From Acetobacteraceae bacterium H6797 (GTDB lineage: Bacteria; Pseudomonadota; Alphaproteobacteria; Acetobacterales; Acetobacteraceae): 64,000 nt of DNA. The stretch is taken from contig JADFCQ010000001.1 in assembly GCA_015223225.1 (NCBI GenBank), positions 186,001 through 250,000 of the forward strand, read 5' to 3'. Positions within the stretch are counted from its first letter, which is position 1. Every line of letters begins with the position of its first letter. Below the pieces are notes generated by a model. It had not been told where the DNA came from. It saw only the letters and a program-made list of their open reading frames with translations, and searched no databases. Position numbers and translations under genes: made by a program. Below are positions 16,629 through 24,413 of this stretch, piece after piece.

Positions 16629-17372
16629 CTATATGCCGCTGAACCAGTTGTAGCCCTGGTCTTCCCAATAGCCGCCGGGATTATCGTTGGTCACGGTGAT
16701 GGCCATGATGTGCTTCGGGTTCTTGAAGCCGAGCTTGGTCGGCACCCTCAGCTTCACCGGATAGCCGTATTTCACCGGCAGAGGCTGCCCATCGAAATCC
16801 AGCGCCAGGATGGTCTGCGGATGCAGCGCCGTCGCCATGTCGATACTGCTGTAATAGCGATCGGCGCATTTGAAGCCGACATAGCGCGCCCGCATATCGG
16901 CCCCGATACGCTCGAGGAAGGTGCGGAAGGGCACGCCGCTCCAGCGGCCGATCGCGCTCCAGCCCTCGATGCAGATATGCCGCGTGATCTGGCTTTCCTG
17001 CGGCAATCCGCGCAGCTTCTCGATCCCCCAGGGCGAGCGGTCCTGCACCAGGCCCGAGACTTCCATCGCCCAATCCTGCCCATCCACCTCGGGCGCATCG
17101 TCCTCGATGTAGAAAGCATTGAAGGGAAATGGCCGCGTGATCTCGGCCTCGGTATAGGTCGGCGCCAGGCGCTCGCCGCTGAAGAGCGCGGCCTGCACCT
17201 TGTCGTTCCAGCGGGACATGCCCCAGAGGATCTTGTCGACCGTATCGCCATCCTGGAGGTTGCAGCCGGTGAGCATGGTCAGCGCACCGAGCGACAACCC
17301 CCGCCGCAGCAGCAGCCGGCGCTCCACCTTCTGCAGCGCCTTGCGGTGATCGGTGAGGCGAATGCCTTTCAC
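16629..17372 (-). CDS. YedY/MsrP-like molybdopterin-dependent oxidoreductase
   Basis: 247 aa from a GTG at 17372 that overlaps the cytochrome stop (GTGA). The sulfite-oxidase fold is indicated by RHICIEGWSAIGRWSGVP, whose Cys would ligand molybdenum, by YSSIDMATALHP, and by the end NPGGYWEDQGYNWFSGI. The N-terminus ERRLLLRRGLSLGALTMLTGC has paired arginines and a lipobox-like LTGC. It is probably exported folded by Tat and perhaps lipid-anchored. By analogy with MsrP it would reduce oxidised methionines in periplasmic proteins using electrons from the adjacent cytochrome b; this is inference. It needs molybdenum cofactor. Confidence 0.85.
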   Translation of the reverse strand: MKGIRLTDHRKALQKVERRLLLRRGLSLGALTMLTGCNLQDGDTVDKILWGMSRWNDKVQAALFSGERLAPTYTEAEITRPFPFNAFYIEDDAPEVDGQDWAMEVSGLVQDRSPWGIEKLRGLPQESQITRHICIEGWSAIGRWSGVPFRTFLERIGADMRARYVGFKCADRYYSSIDMATALHPQTILALDFDGQPLPVKYGYPVKLRVPTKLGFKNPKHIMAITVTNDNPGGYWEDQGYNWFSGI

Positions 17373-17992
17373 GGCCTGGTCTCCTTCTCCACCGCGAGGC
17401 GCGGCCCGCCGGTGATTATGCCGGCCAGCGTGCGCGGGAAGAGCAGCACCAGCGCGAGATGCAGCACCACGAAAGCCGCGATGCCGGCCATGCCGATGAA
17501 ATGCACCCGGCGCGCGATCTCGTAGCCGCCGAGAAGATCGGCGAGCCAGGCGAGCTGCACCGGCTTCCACAGCGCGAGGCCCGAGGCGACCATGAGCACG
17601 CCGAGCAGCAGCACGCCGAGATAGAGCGCGCGCTGCACGGCATTATATCCATGGCCCTCATGCTTCAGCCGAAAGGTCAGGGCCGCGCGGATATCGCGCC
17701 AGAGCGGCCCCACCGGCAGCATGCGGCGCCGCAGATGGCCGCTGATGATCGCATAGGCCAGGTAAAGCAGCCCATTGCCCACCAGCAGCCACATGGCCGC
17801 CAGATGCCAGGCGATATTCCCGCCCAGCCAGCCCCCGAGCGTCGCCCATTGAGGGAAGACGAAGCCGAAGAATGGCGAGGCGTTGTAGATCCCCCACCCG
17901 CTCATGATCATGCAGGTCATGGCGAAGGCGTTGATCCAATGGGTGAGGCGCACCGGCAAAGGATGCGCGCGGCGGGATGTCACGGCCATCAC
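17369..17992 (-). CDS. Cytochrome b/b6-type membrane electron carrier
   Basis: 207 aa with four predicted membrane helices (about residues 15-40, 55-85, 120-145, 165-190) and conserved His residues (LTHWINAFAMTCM, NIAWHLAAMW, RRVHFIGMAGIAAFVVLHL) that can bind two hemes. It resembles the b-type cytochromes of Ni-hydrogenases and of YedY-like systems. The gene overlaps the molybdoenzyme start by 4 bp and the upstream secreted-protein stop by 4 bp, so all three form one operon. It likely passes quinol electrons to the molybdoenzyme. Confidence 0.88.
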   Translation of the reverse strand: MMAVTSRRAHPLPVRLTHWINAFAMTCMIMSGWGIYNASPFFGFVFPQWATLGGWLGGNIAWHLAAMWLLVGNGLLYLAYAIISGHLRRRMLPVGPLWRDIRAALTFRLKHEGHGYNAVQRALYLGVLLLGVLMVASGLALWKPVQLAWLADLLGGYEIARRVHFIGMAGIAAFVVLHLALVLLFPRTLAGIITGGPRLAVEKETRP

Positions 17993-18603
17993 ATCGGGGG
18001 CGTGAGCCCGTCCTTGCCCACGCTGATGCTGCCGGCCGTCACGGTGCCATCGGCGGCGCGCGTGCCATTGACGATCACCTTGGCGCCGGGCGTCAGCGCC
18101 GAGACATCGGCGGGCGCATAGGTCACGATCGGCACGTCGTCGGGGATGATGACGCGCTTCTCGCCGCCATTATAGGTCAGCGTGATGGTCCGCCCCTCGG
18201 CATGGGCCAGGCTGCCGACGGTGCCGTTGGTCATGGTGCTCTGGGGTGCGAGGTCCCAGGCCCGATGGCCCTCGCCCACGCCGCGCATGGAAGGCGGGAA
18301 GACTTGGATTTCGAGCGCCTTGAGCGAGCCGTCCGGCAGCGGCACGGCGGCGGTGCCGATATAGCTGCCCGGCTGGATCTCCGAAGGCTGCGCGACGGTC
18401 AGCCAGGTCACGCGCGGGTTCTCGGGCAGTTGCACGCTGGCCTTGCTGCCGTTGCGCAGCGTCAGGTGCAGCACACGGCCGTCCAGGCTGTCGATGCTGC
18501 CGCGCAGGCGGGCGGGGGTGCCGGAGGGGGATTGGGCGAAGGCCCGGCCCGCGAAAGGCGCGGCAGCCGCGACGGCCAGCAGGAGGCGCCTGTTCATCAT
18601 CAT
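17989..18603 (-). CDS. Secreted protein of unknown function, OB-fold/DUF5666-like
   Basis: 204 aa. A signal peptide (MMMNRRLLLAVAAAAPFAGR, cleavage near AFA-QS) is followed by two similar beta-rich units, LRGSIDSLDGRVLHLTLRNG and NGTVGSLAHAEGRTITLTYN. Each ends in a 'V...G..V' segment of the kind seen in DUF5666 domains. It is the first gene of the cytochrome/molybdoenzyme operon and lies about 60 bp from an ECF-type promoter. It may be a periplasmic partner of the redox pair. Three consecutive Met codons make the exact start ambiguous. Confidence 0.75.
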   Translation of the reverse strand: MMMNRRLLLAVAAAAPFAGRAFAQSPSGTPARLRGSIDSLDGRVLHLTLRNGSKASVQLPENPRVTWLTVAQPSEIQPGSYIGTAAVPLPDGSLKALEIQVFPPSMRGVGEGHRAWDLAPQSTMTNGTVGSLAHAEGRTITLTYNGGEKRVIIPDDVPIVTYAPADVSALTPGAKVIVNGTRAADGTVTAGSISVGKDGLTPPM

Positions 18604-18662
18604 CTCGATCGATCCTCATCATTGTCGAGGGGCCGCCTCCCGGCTGGCGGCCTTGCCCTCAC

Positions 18663-18689
18663 AGACACCCCCGGCGGGCGTTTATTCCC
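18663..18689 (-). promoter_or_regulatory. ECF-type promoter of the molybdoenzyme operon
   Basis: On the minus strand GGGAATAAAC (18689-18680) is followed after 12 bp by TGTC (18667-18664), 61 bp before the start at 18603. The divergent sigma factor gene carries the same GGGAATAAAC-N12-YGTC element with identical spacing. Two independent copies at one divergent locus next to an ECF sigma gene strongly suggest the sigma's own recognition sequence. Confidence 0.65.
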
Positions 18690-18724
18690 GGCAAAAAGAA
18701 AAAAGCGCGCGCGGCATCCCGTTC

Positions 18725-18751
18725 GGGAATAAACCGGCGCCGGCGGCGTCC
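18725..18751 (+). promoter_or_regulatory. ECF-type autoregulatory promoter of the sigma factor gene
   Basis: GGGAATAAAC (18725-18734), 12 bp, then CGTC (18747-18750), 48 bp before the sigma ATG. It mirrors the minus-strand element; the two -35 boxes form an inverted pair CCCG...CGGG about 35 bp apart. Autoregulation through a copy of the target promoter is typical of ECF sigma operons. Confidence 0.65.
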
Positions 18752-18797
18752 TTTCCGCTGAGGCGGGGCCACGGGGGGCCTCGGAACGGGAGAGCCC

Positions 18798-19292
18798 ATG
18801 TCCATCCTGGCGGAGATCGAGGAAGCGGTGCCGGCGCTTCGCCGCTATGCCTGGAGCCTGCTGCGGCACCCGCATGACGCGGAGGATCTGGTGCAGGACA
18901 CGCTGCTGCGCGCGCTGAGCAGCCTGCCGCGCGAGCCCGGCATCACCGCCGTCCGCCCCTGGCTCTTCACCATCCTGCACAATCTCTCGGTCAGCCGCTG
19001 GCGCTCGCTCCGCCGCCGCGCCGCCGCCCGCTTCACGCCCGAGGACAAGGTTGGCCCCTCGCAGGACTGGCACCTCGCCACGCGCGACCTCATGCGCGGG
19101 CTGGAGGCGCTGAGCGAGGACCAGCGGCGCGTGCTGCTGCTCGTCAGCGTCGAAGGCTTCGATTATCGCGAGGTGGCGGCCATCCTGGGCCTGCCCATCG
19201 GCACTGTCATGTCTCGCCTGAGCCGCGCGCGCGACGCGCTGGCCGCACAGATGGAGGAGGGCCAGCGCCAACCGCTGCGCCGTGTGAAATGA
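18798..19292 (+). CDS. ECF-family RNA polymerase sigma factor
   Basis: 164 aa. Region 2 is seen in AEIEEAVPALRRYAWSLL and HDAEDLVQDTLLRALSSL, then RPWLFTILHNLSVSRWRS. Region 4 is ALSEDQRRVLLLVSVEGFDY, REVAAILGLPIGTVMSRLSR. There is no region 3, as expected for the ECF group. GGGAGAG precedes the ATG. The next gene overlaps by 4 bp and encodes its probable membrane anti-sigma factor. Paired promoter elements suggest it activates itself and the divergent periplasmic repair operon. Confidence 0.93.
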   Translation: MSILAEIEEAVPALRRYAWSLLRHPHDAEDLVQDTLLRALSSLPREPGITAVRPWLFTILHNLSVSRWRSLRRRAAARFTPEDKVGPSQDWHLATRDLMRGLEALSEDQRRVLLLVSVEGFDYREVAAILGLPIGTVMSRLSRARDALAAQMEEGQRQPLRRVK

Positions 19293-20062
19293 ACAGCCCC
19301 ATTCGCGAGGAAGACCTGCATGCCTTCGTCGATGGCCGGCTCGAACCGGCCCGGCGGGCGGAAGTGGAGCGGCTGATCGCCGCCGAGCCGGCCCTGCGCC
19401 TGCGGCTCGAGGCCTGGGCGCGGCAACGGCAGGCGCTGCGCGAGGCTGCCAGCGCCCTGCCCCCAGGCCCCACGCCGCCCTCGCTCTCCACCACCATGCT
19501 GCTGGAACAGCACCTGGCCCGCCGCAGGCAGCCCTGGCGCATGGCCGCCGCCGCGGCGGTGATCTTCGCCCTGGGCGCCATGTCGGGCATGGGCGGCAGC
19601 ATGATGATGCCGAGTCCTCCGCGCCCCACGGAGATCGCCCGGCTGCAGATGGAGGCCGCCTCGGCCTATCGCGTCTTCGCCGTCGATGCCCGGCCGATGG
19701 AGATGGATGCGAGCCACCCCGAGGCCCTGCGCGCCTGGCTCGCCCAGAAGCTCGGCCATGCGGTGACCCTGCCGGACCTCTCGGCCCAGGGCTATCACCT
19801 GCTCGGCGGGCGGGTGCTGGCCGCCATGTACGGCCCTGCGGGCATGCTCATCTACGAGGATGCGATGGGCACGCGGCTGACGGTCTATATCCAGCCCATG
19901 CGGCTCGGGCGCGAGGCCGAGATGCGGCGCGTGGCCATGGGCAGCGTGAGCGGCTTCGCCTGGATCACCGGCAAGATCGGCTATTCCGTCCTGGCCGGCG
20001 AGGACGATGGCGAGGAGTTGGACGGCATCGCCGCCAAACTCCACGCCGCCAGCCGGACCTAG
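19289..20062 (+). CDS. Membrane anti-sigma factor
   Basis: 257 aa. The cytoplasmic N-terminus IREEDLHAFVDGRLEPARRA is a zinc-less anti-sigma domain start. One membrane helix follows at about residues 85-110 (MAAAAAVIFALGAMSGMGGS), then a periplasmic domain of about 150 residues rich in Met (MEMDASHPEALRAWL). The Met content fits a sensor of oxidised methionine, but that is speculation. It is translationally coupled to the sigma gene (ATGA overlap) and meets the aspartate dehydrogenase gene tail to tail with a 4-bp overlap. Confidence 0.87.
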   Translation: MNSPIREEDLHAFVDGRLEPARRAEVERLIAAEPALRLRLEAWARQRQALREAASALPPGPTPPSLSTTMLLEQHLARRRQPWRMAAAAAVIFALGAMSGMGGSMMMPSPPRPTEIARLQMEAASAYRVFAVDARPMEMDASHPEALRAWLAQKLGHAVTLPDLSAQGYHLLGGRVLAAMYGPAGMLIYEDAMGTRLTVYIQPMRLGREAEMRRVAMGSVSGFAWITGKIGYSVLAGEDDGEELDGIAAKLHAASRT

Positions 20063-20868
20063 CTGCCGACCTTCAGCGTCGAGACCAGCCCGCGCAGGCA
20101 GGCGAGCAGCGAGAGCGCCGTGATCTTGCCGGTCTTGGGGTTCTCCTCGGTCGGCACGTTCTCGATCGTCATGGTCAGGCGCGCGGCTTCGGCCTCGACG
20201 CGGATGGTGTGGGTATTGCGCGTCACGGCCGGGTCGGCCCAGATCTCGACCATGGTGCGCTCCGGCCCGATGCCGGCCAGGGCCAGGGCGGCCGCGACAT
20301 TCACATTGGCCGGGAAGCCCTGGGCCGCGTCGAAGGCATTGCCCTTGAAGACGCGCTGGGCCGCCGTCACGGCCGAGAGGTCGATGCCGTTCTTCTCGAG
20401 ATAGGGCGCGCCCATCAGGCCCCGGGGCGGCTTGCGCGTCTCGATGGTCACGCTCTCCACCGCCCCCTCGGCGGCGGCACGGACGGCGTCCAGCCCCAGC
20501 AGCGCGCCGGTCGGCACCACGATGCGGGCGCCGGTGGCCTTGGCCTTCTCCACCAGATGCATGCGCGGCAGCAGGGCGCCGACCGAGGAGGGCACGAAAA
20601 TGCGCCCCTTGACGATGGCGGCCTCGGCGATGGTCTCGAAGACGGCGGCGGGCGCGGCCTCGACCACGATATCGGCCGCATCGGCCAGGGCCGCGAGCGG
20701 GAGGATGGCGGGGGTGGCCCGGAAACCGGCGAGATTGGCCGCCGCCTTGGCCTCGTCGCGCGCCGCCACGGCCACCAGGCGCAGGCCCGGCACGCCGGCA
20801 TCCAGCACCTTGGCGAGCTTCAAGCCGATGGCGCCCAGGCCGGCAATGGCGACGGTTTTTTCAGTCAT
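20059..20868 (-). CDS. Aspartate dehydrogenase family protein (NadX-like), copy 1
   Basis: 269 aa. The N-terminal Rossmann motif is VAIAGLGAIGLKLAKVL; the catalytic domain has VPTGALLGLDAVRAA, FPANVNVAAALALAGIG and the His in TRNTHTIRV. The family makes iminoaspartate from aspartate with NAD(P)+ or runs the reverse amination; some members feed NAD synthesis. GAGGGAAA precedes the ATG at 20868. A second, rather different copy lies 250 bp upstream on the same strand beyond tRNA-His. Confidence 0.85.
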   Translation of the reverse strand: MTEKTVAIAGLGAIGLKLAKVLDAGVPGLRLVAVAARDEAKAAANLAGFRATPAILPLAALADAADIVVEAAPAAVFETIAEAAIVKGRIFVPSSVGALLPRMHLVEKAKATGARIVVPTGALLGLDAVRAAAEGAVESVTIETRKPPRGLMGAPYLEKNGIDLSAVTAAQRVFKGNAFDAAQGFPANVNVAAALALAGIGPERTMVEIWADPAVTRNTHTIRVEAEAARLTMTIENVPTEENPKTGKITALSLLACLRGLVSTLKVGS

Positions 20869-20946
20869 GGCGTTTCCCTCGGACGAATCAGTGCCCGAAG
20901 GGTACAGCATCATGTTTTCGGGGAAAGGCTGGGTGAAGAAAGGATG

Positions 20947-21020
20947 GGCGATCGACGGGGCTCGAACCCGCGACATCCAAGACCACAACCTGGCGCTCTA
21001 CCAACTGAGCTACGACCGCC
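20947..21020 (-). tRNA. tRNA-His (GTG)
   Basis: A full cloverleaf can be drawn: acceptor GCGGTCG/CGATCGC (one G-U), D arm GCTC-AGTTGGTA-GAGC, anticodon stem CCAGG/CTTGG with loop TTGTGGT, and T arm GCGGG-TTCGAGC-CCCGT. The anticodon is GTG. The residue before the acceptor is an encoded G (21020) facing C73, the G-1:C73 identity pair of His. CCA is not encoded. Confidence 0.96.
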
Positions 21021-21116
21021 ACAACGTGGGGGCGCAGATAGGACAAGCAGGGGGGCGCCGTCAACATGGCCCGCCCCGGTCGATACGCATGGCAGTCTTT
21101 TTTTGGCCCCGAACCG

Positions 21117-21941
21117 TCAGATCGCGCGCCGGCCGGCCCTGTTCAGCACCTCGCGCGCCATGGAAAGCCCGGCGGTGAGCGAGGTTTTGGGATTGTCGGG
21201 CGAGGGATAGCCCTCCAGCCGGATGGAAAAGGCCCCTGCCCTGCCCCTGGCCGATACCTCATGGACGTTCCGGGCGATGCCCGGGTCCGCGACCAGGGCC
21301 ACGCGCGTCTCGTCCAGCCCCAGCCCGGCCAGCGCCACGGTCGCGGCCACATTGGCATTCTGCGGGAAGCGGCTGGCCGCCTCGCGGGCCGTGCCCTCGA
21401 AAAACACGCGCGCCTCGGTGAGCGAAGCGAGGTCCAGCGCCGACTCGGCCGCCGTGCCCTTCCAGGCGAGGGGCGGCTTGCGGCCGGTATAGACGACCTC
21501 CTCCAAGCCACCGAGCCGGAGCGCCGCCAGGGCGTCGATACCGCCCACGGCCCCAGCGGGGAGGATCAGCCTCGCCCCGCCCAACTCGGCGGCCGCCGTC
21601 AACGCGGCCTCCACAGCCCGGTCGGCCAGCACGCCGATGGAGATCACCGCCAGATCCACCCCCGCCGCCAGCACCGCCGCGCCATGCTCGCGCACCCCGG
21701 CATGGCCGGCGCATTCGGCGACCATTTCCAGCCCATCGGCCAGGAAATCGCTCATCGCGCCATGGACGGCCCGGCTGCGGCAGAGCCTGCCGCCATGCTC
21801 ATCCAGCAGCGCCACAGCTTTGGCCCGCGACGTGTCGCGCACGAGAAGGGAGAGATGCTCCAGCGGCGCCGGCAGGGCCTCGGCCAGCGCGCCGAGCACC
21901 GTCTTCGCCATGCCGCCCGCCCCGATCAGCCCGAGCCGCAT
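21117..21941 (-). CDS. Aspartate dehydrogenase family protein (NadX-like), copy 2
   Basis: 274 aa with MRLGLIGAGGMAKTVLGAL, then LPAGAVGGIDALAAL, FPQNANVAATVALAGLGLDE and the catalytic His in ARNVHEVSARG. It keeps the whole family pattern but differs from copy 1 in most other positions, so it is an old paralogue. It follows xthA by 4 bp on the same strand. Its substrate is uncertain: aspartate or another amino acid. Confidence 0.84.
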   Translation of the reverse strand: MRLGLIGAGGMAKTVLGALAEALPAPLEHLSLLVRDTSRAKAVALLDEHGGRLCRSRAVHGAMSDFLADGLEMVAECAGHAGVREHGAAVLAAGVDLAVISIGVLADRAVEAALTAAAELGGARLILPAGAVGGIDALAALRLGGLEEVVYTGRKPPLAWKGTAAESALDLASLTEARVFFEGTAREAASRFPQNANVAATVALAGLGLDETRVALVADPGIARNVHEVSARGRAGAFSIRLEGYPSPDNPKTSLTAGLSMAREVLNRAGRRAI

Positions 21942-21945
21942 GGCG

Positions 21946-22749
21946 CTAGAACTCCATCTCGATCATCACCGGCACATGGTCGCTCGCCTGGGTCCAGCCA
22001 CGGGCGGGCTTGAGGATGCGGTAGCCCTTGAGGTTCGGCACCAGGTCGGGCGTGATCCAGACATGGTCGAGGCGGCGGCCCTTATCGGCCGCCTCCCAGT
22101 CCCGCGCGCGGTAGGACCACCACGTATAGACCTTGGTCGGCTCCGGCTCGAGATAGCGGATGGCATCCACCCAGCCGCCCACCTTCTGCCAGTTCAGCAG
22201 CGTCTGGCACTCGATGGGCGTGTGGGAGACGATCTTCAGGAGCTGCTTGTGGCTCCAGACGTCATGCTCCAGCGGCGCGATGTTCAGGTCGCCCACCAGC
22301 ACGGCGCGGCGATCGGCCCGATGCCCCGCGTTCCAGGCCGTCACCTCGGCCAGGAAGTCGAGCTTATGGGCGAATTTCACGTTGAGATCGCGGTCCGGGA
22401 TGTCGCCGCCGGCCGGGATGTAGAAGTCGTGCAGCTCGATCTCGCCGCCCGGCGCCTCGAGCGCCACGCCCACATGCCGGCAATCGCCCTTGCCGCACCA
22501 GTCGGGCCCCTCGGTCAGCTCCCGGAAGGGCACCCGGGAGAGGATGGCGACGCCGTTATAGCCCTTCATCCCCCTGATGGCGCGGTTGGGGTAGCCGAGC
22601 GCCTCGATCCCCTCATGGGGGAAGAATTCGTCGGGGCACTTGGTCTCCTGCAGGCAGATGACGTCCGGGTTCATCTCCCGCACGAGATCGCCGAGCAGCG
22701 GCAGGCGCAGCCGGACGGAGTTGATGTTCCAGGTGCATATCCGCAGCAT
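21946..22749 (-). CDS. xthA: Exodeoxyribonuclease III
   Basis: 267 aa. The Mg-dependent endonuclease/exonuclease/phosphatase fold is clear from MLRICTWNINSVRLRLPLL, CLQETKCPDEFFP, YNGVAILSR, LVGDLNIAPLEHDVW and RLDHVWITPDL, ending in SDHVPVMIEMEF. It removes abasic sites and 3' blocks during DNA repair. The ATG at 22749 matches the usual start; another at 22761 would add four residues. The gene probably leads an operon with the second aspartate dehydrogenase. Confidence 0.95.
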   Translation of the reverse strand: MLRICTWNINSVRLRLPLLGDLVREMNPDVICLQETKCPDEFFPHEGIEALGYPNRAIRGMKGYNGVAILSRVPFRELTEGPDWCGKGDCRHVGVALEAPGGEIELHDFYIPAGGDIPDRDLNVKFAHKLDFLAEVTAWNAGHRADRRAVLVGDLNIAPLEHDVWSHKQLLKIVSHTPIECQTLLNWQKVGGWVDAIRYLEPEPTKVYTWWSYRARDWEAADKGRRLDHVWITPDLVPNLKGYRILKPARGWTQASDHVPVMIEMEF

Positions 22750-22820
22750 CGAGGGCCCCATTCACGCAGACGCCTTGCTTGTGCAGGCCCGGGGCCGCCC
22801 CGGCAAGTCACCCCGTCACG

Positions 22821-23097
22821 TCACGCGTGGCGATGGACGACGCAGATCTTGTTCCCCTCCGGGTCTCTGAAATAAGCGCCGTAGTAATCCGGCGCGTAAT
22901 GCGCGCGGATGCCGGGCGCGCCTTCGTCGAAACCGCCGAGTTCAAGCGCCTTGGCATGGGCGGCATCCACCGCCTCCCGCGTTGGCGCGGCCAGGGCCAC
23001 CATCCAGCCATTGCCCCAGGTGGCAGGCAGCCACGGCATCGTAGAAGGCGAGCGCACGCTCGAAATCGCGGGTGCCGATGGTCACATGGCTGAACAT
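22821..23097 (-). pseudogene. VOC/glyoxalase family protein, internally deleted
   Basis: The N-terminus (MFSHVTIGTRDFERALAFYD, from the ATG at 23097) is a normal VOC start in one frame. From about 23035 a second frame gives PATWGNGWMVALAAPTREAV and continues through APDYYGAYFRDPEGNKICVV to a stop at 22821. Homologues have roughly 35-40 residues between these parts, so about 110 bp seem to be missing and the frame is lost at the junction (about 23020-23045). A one-base error cannot explain this, so it is a real relic. Confidence 0.75.
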
Positions 23098-23124
23098 TCG
23101 TCTCTCTCGCTGGATGCTGCTCGT

Positions 23125-24291
23125 TCAATAGGACCGTGGCAGGCCCAGCACCTTCTCGGCAATGAAGCAGAGCACCAGTTGCGGGCTGACGGGCGCGATG
23201 CGGGGGATCATCACCTCCCGCAGATAGCGCTCCACATGATATTCCTTGGCATAGCCGAAGCCGCCATGGGTCATCACCGCCTGCTGGCAGGCCTTGAACC
23301 CCGCTTCCGCCGCCAGATACTTCGCAGCATTGGCCTCCGCCCCGCAGGAAAGCCCGCGGTCGTAGCGCGAGGCGGCGTTGAGCACCATCAGCCGCGCTGC
23401 CTGCAATTCCATCCAGCTTTCGGCCAGAGGATGCTGGATGGCCTGGTTCTGTCCGATCGGCCGGCCGAAGACGCGGCGCTCCTTCGCATAGGCCGTGGCT
23501 CTTTCGAGGGCGACGAGCCCCAGCCCCACCGCCTCGGCGGCGATGAGGATGCGCTCGGGGTTCATGCCGTGCAGGATATAGTCGAACCCCTTCCCTTCCT
23601 CGCCGATCCGGTCCTCCACCGGCACTTCCAGCCCATCGAAGAAGACCTCGTTCGAATCCACCGCCTTGCGCCCCATCTTCTCGATGACCGAGACGCGGAC
23701 ACGGCTTCTGTCGAGCGTGGTGTAGAAAAGGCTGAGCCCCTCGGTGCGGCGCGTCACCTCTTCCAGCGGCGTGGTGCGGGCCAGGAGCAGCACCTTCTCG
23801 GCGACCTGCGCCGTCGAGATCCAGACCTTCTGGCCGGTCACGCGGTAGATCTCGCCCTCGCGCACCGCCCGCGTCTTGAGCTGGGTGGTGTCGAGCCCCG
23901 TATTCGGCTCCGTCACCGCGAAACAGGCCCGCTCGCGCCCCGCGATCAGCGGCGGCAGCATCCGCGCCTTCTGCTCCGCGCTGCCGAAAACCACGACGGG
24001 GTTGAGGCCGAAGATGTTCATATGCACGGCCGAGGCGCCGCTCATGCCGGCGCCCGACTGGCTGATCGCCTGCATCATGATCGCCGCCTCGGTAATGCCG
24101 AGCCCTGCCCCGCCATATTCCTCGGGCATGCAGATGCCGAGCCAGCCGTCCCGCGCCAGGGCCTGGTGCAATTCGGCCGGAAAGGCGCCGTCATGATCGC
24201 GCGCGAGCCAGTAATCGTCGCCGAAAGCCGCACAGAGCCTGGCGATGGCCTCGCGCAGGGCCTCCTGGGCGGGGGAAAGCTCGAACTCCAT
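23125..24291 (-). CDS. Acyl-CoA dehydrogenase
   Basis: 388 aa, typical length. The flavoenzyme removes two hydrogens from an acyl-CoA and passes electrons to ETF. Seen: FELSPAQEALREAIARLCA at the start, CFAVTEPNTGLDTTQLKTRA (flavin/substrate loop), KVWISTAQVAEKVLLLAR and MTHGGFGYAKEYHVERYLRE near the end. GGAGG 5 bp before the ATG at 24291 sets the start rather than the ATG at 24303. It may act in branched or short-chain acid breakdown; chain-length preference cannot be read. The VOC relic follows by 27 bp. Confidence 0.92.
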   Translation of the reverse strand: MEFELSPAQEALREAIARLCAAFGDDYWLARDHDGAFPAELHQALARDGWLGICMPEEYGGAGLGITEAAIMMQAISQSGAGMSGASAVHMNIFGLNPVVVFGSAEQKARMLPPLIAGRERACFAVTEPNTGLDTTQLKTRAVREGEIYRVTGQKVWISTAQVAEKVLLLARTTPLEEVTRRTEGLSLFYTTLDRSRVRVSVIEKMGRKAVDSNEVFFDGLEVPVEDRIGEEGKGFDYILHGMNPERILIAAEAVGLGLVALERATAYAKERRVFGRPIGQNQAIQHPLAESWMELQAARLMVLNAASRYDRGLSCGAEANAAKYLAAEAGFKACQQAVMTHGGFGYAKEYHVERYLREVMIPRIAPVSPQLVLCFIAEKVLGLPRSY

Positions 24292-24413
24292 GGCGTCCTC
24301 CATTTTTGCCCAGCATGGCGCAGCGGCGGCGGGGCCGGAACCGCCCCGCCGCTTCGCGCCCGCTTGGCGGAACAGGGCGGGACAGGCGGCGCCAGGGCGT
24401 GTAGAGCCGCCGC

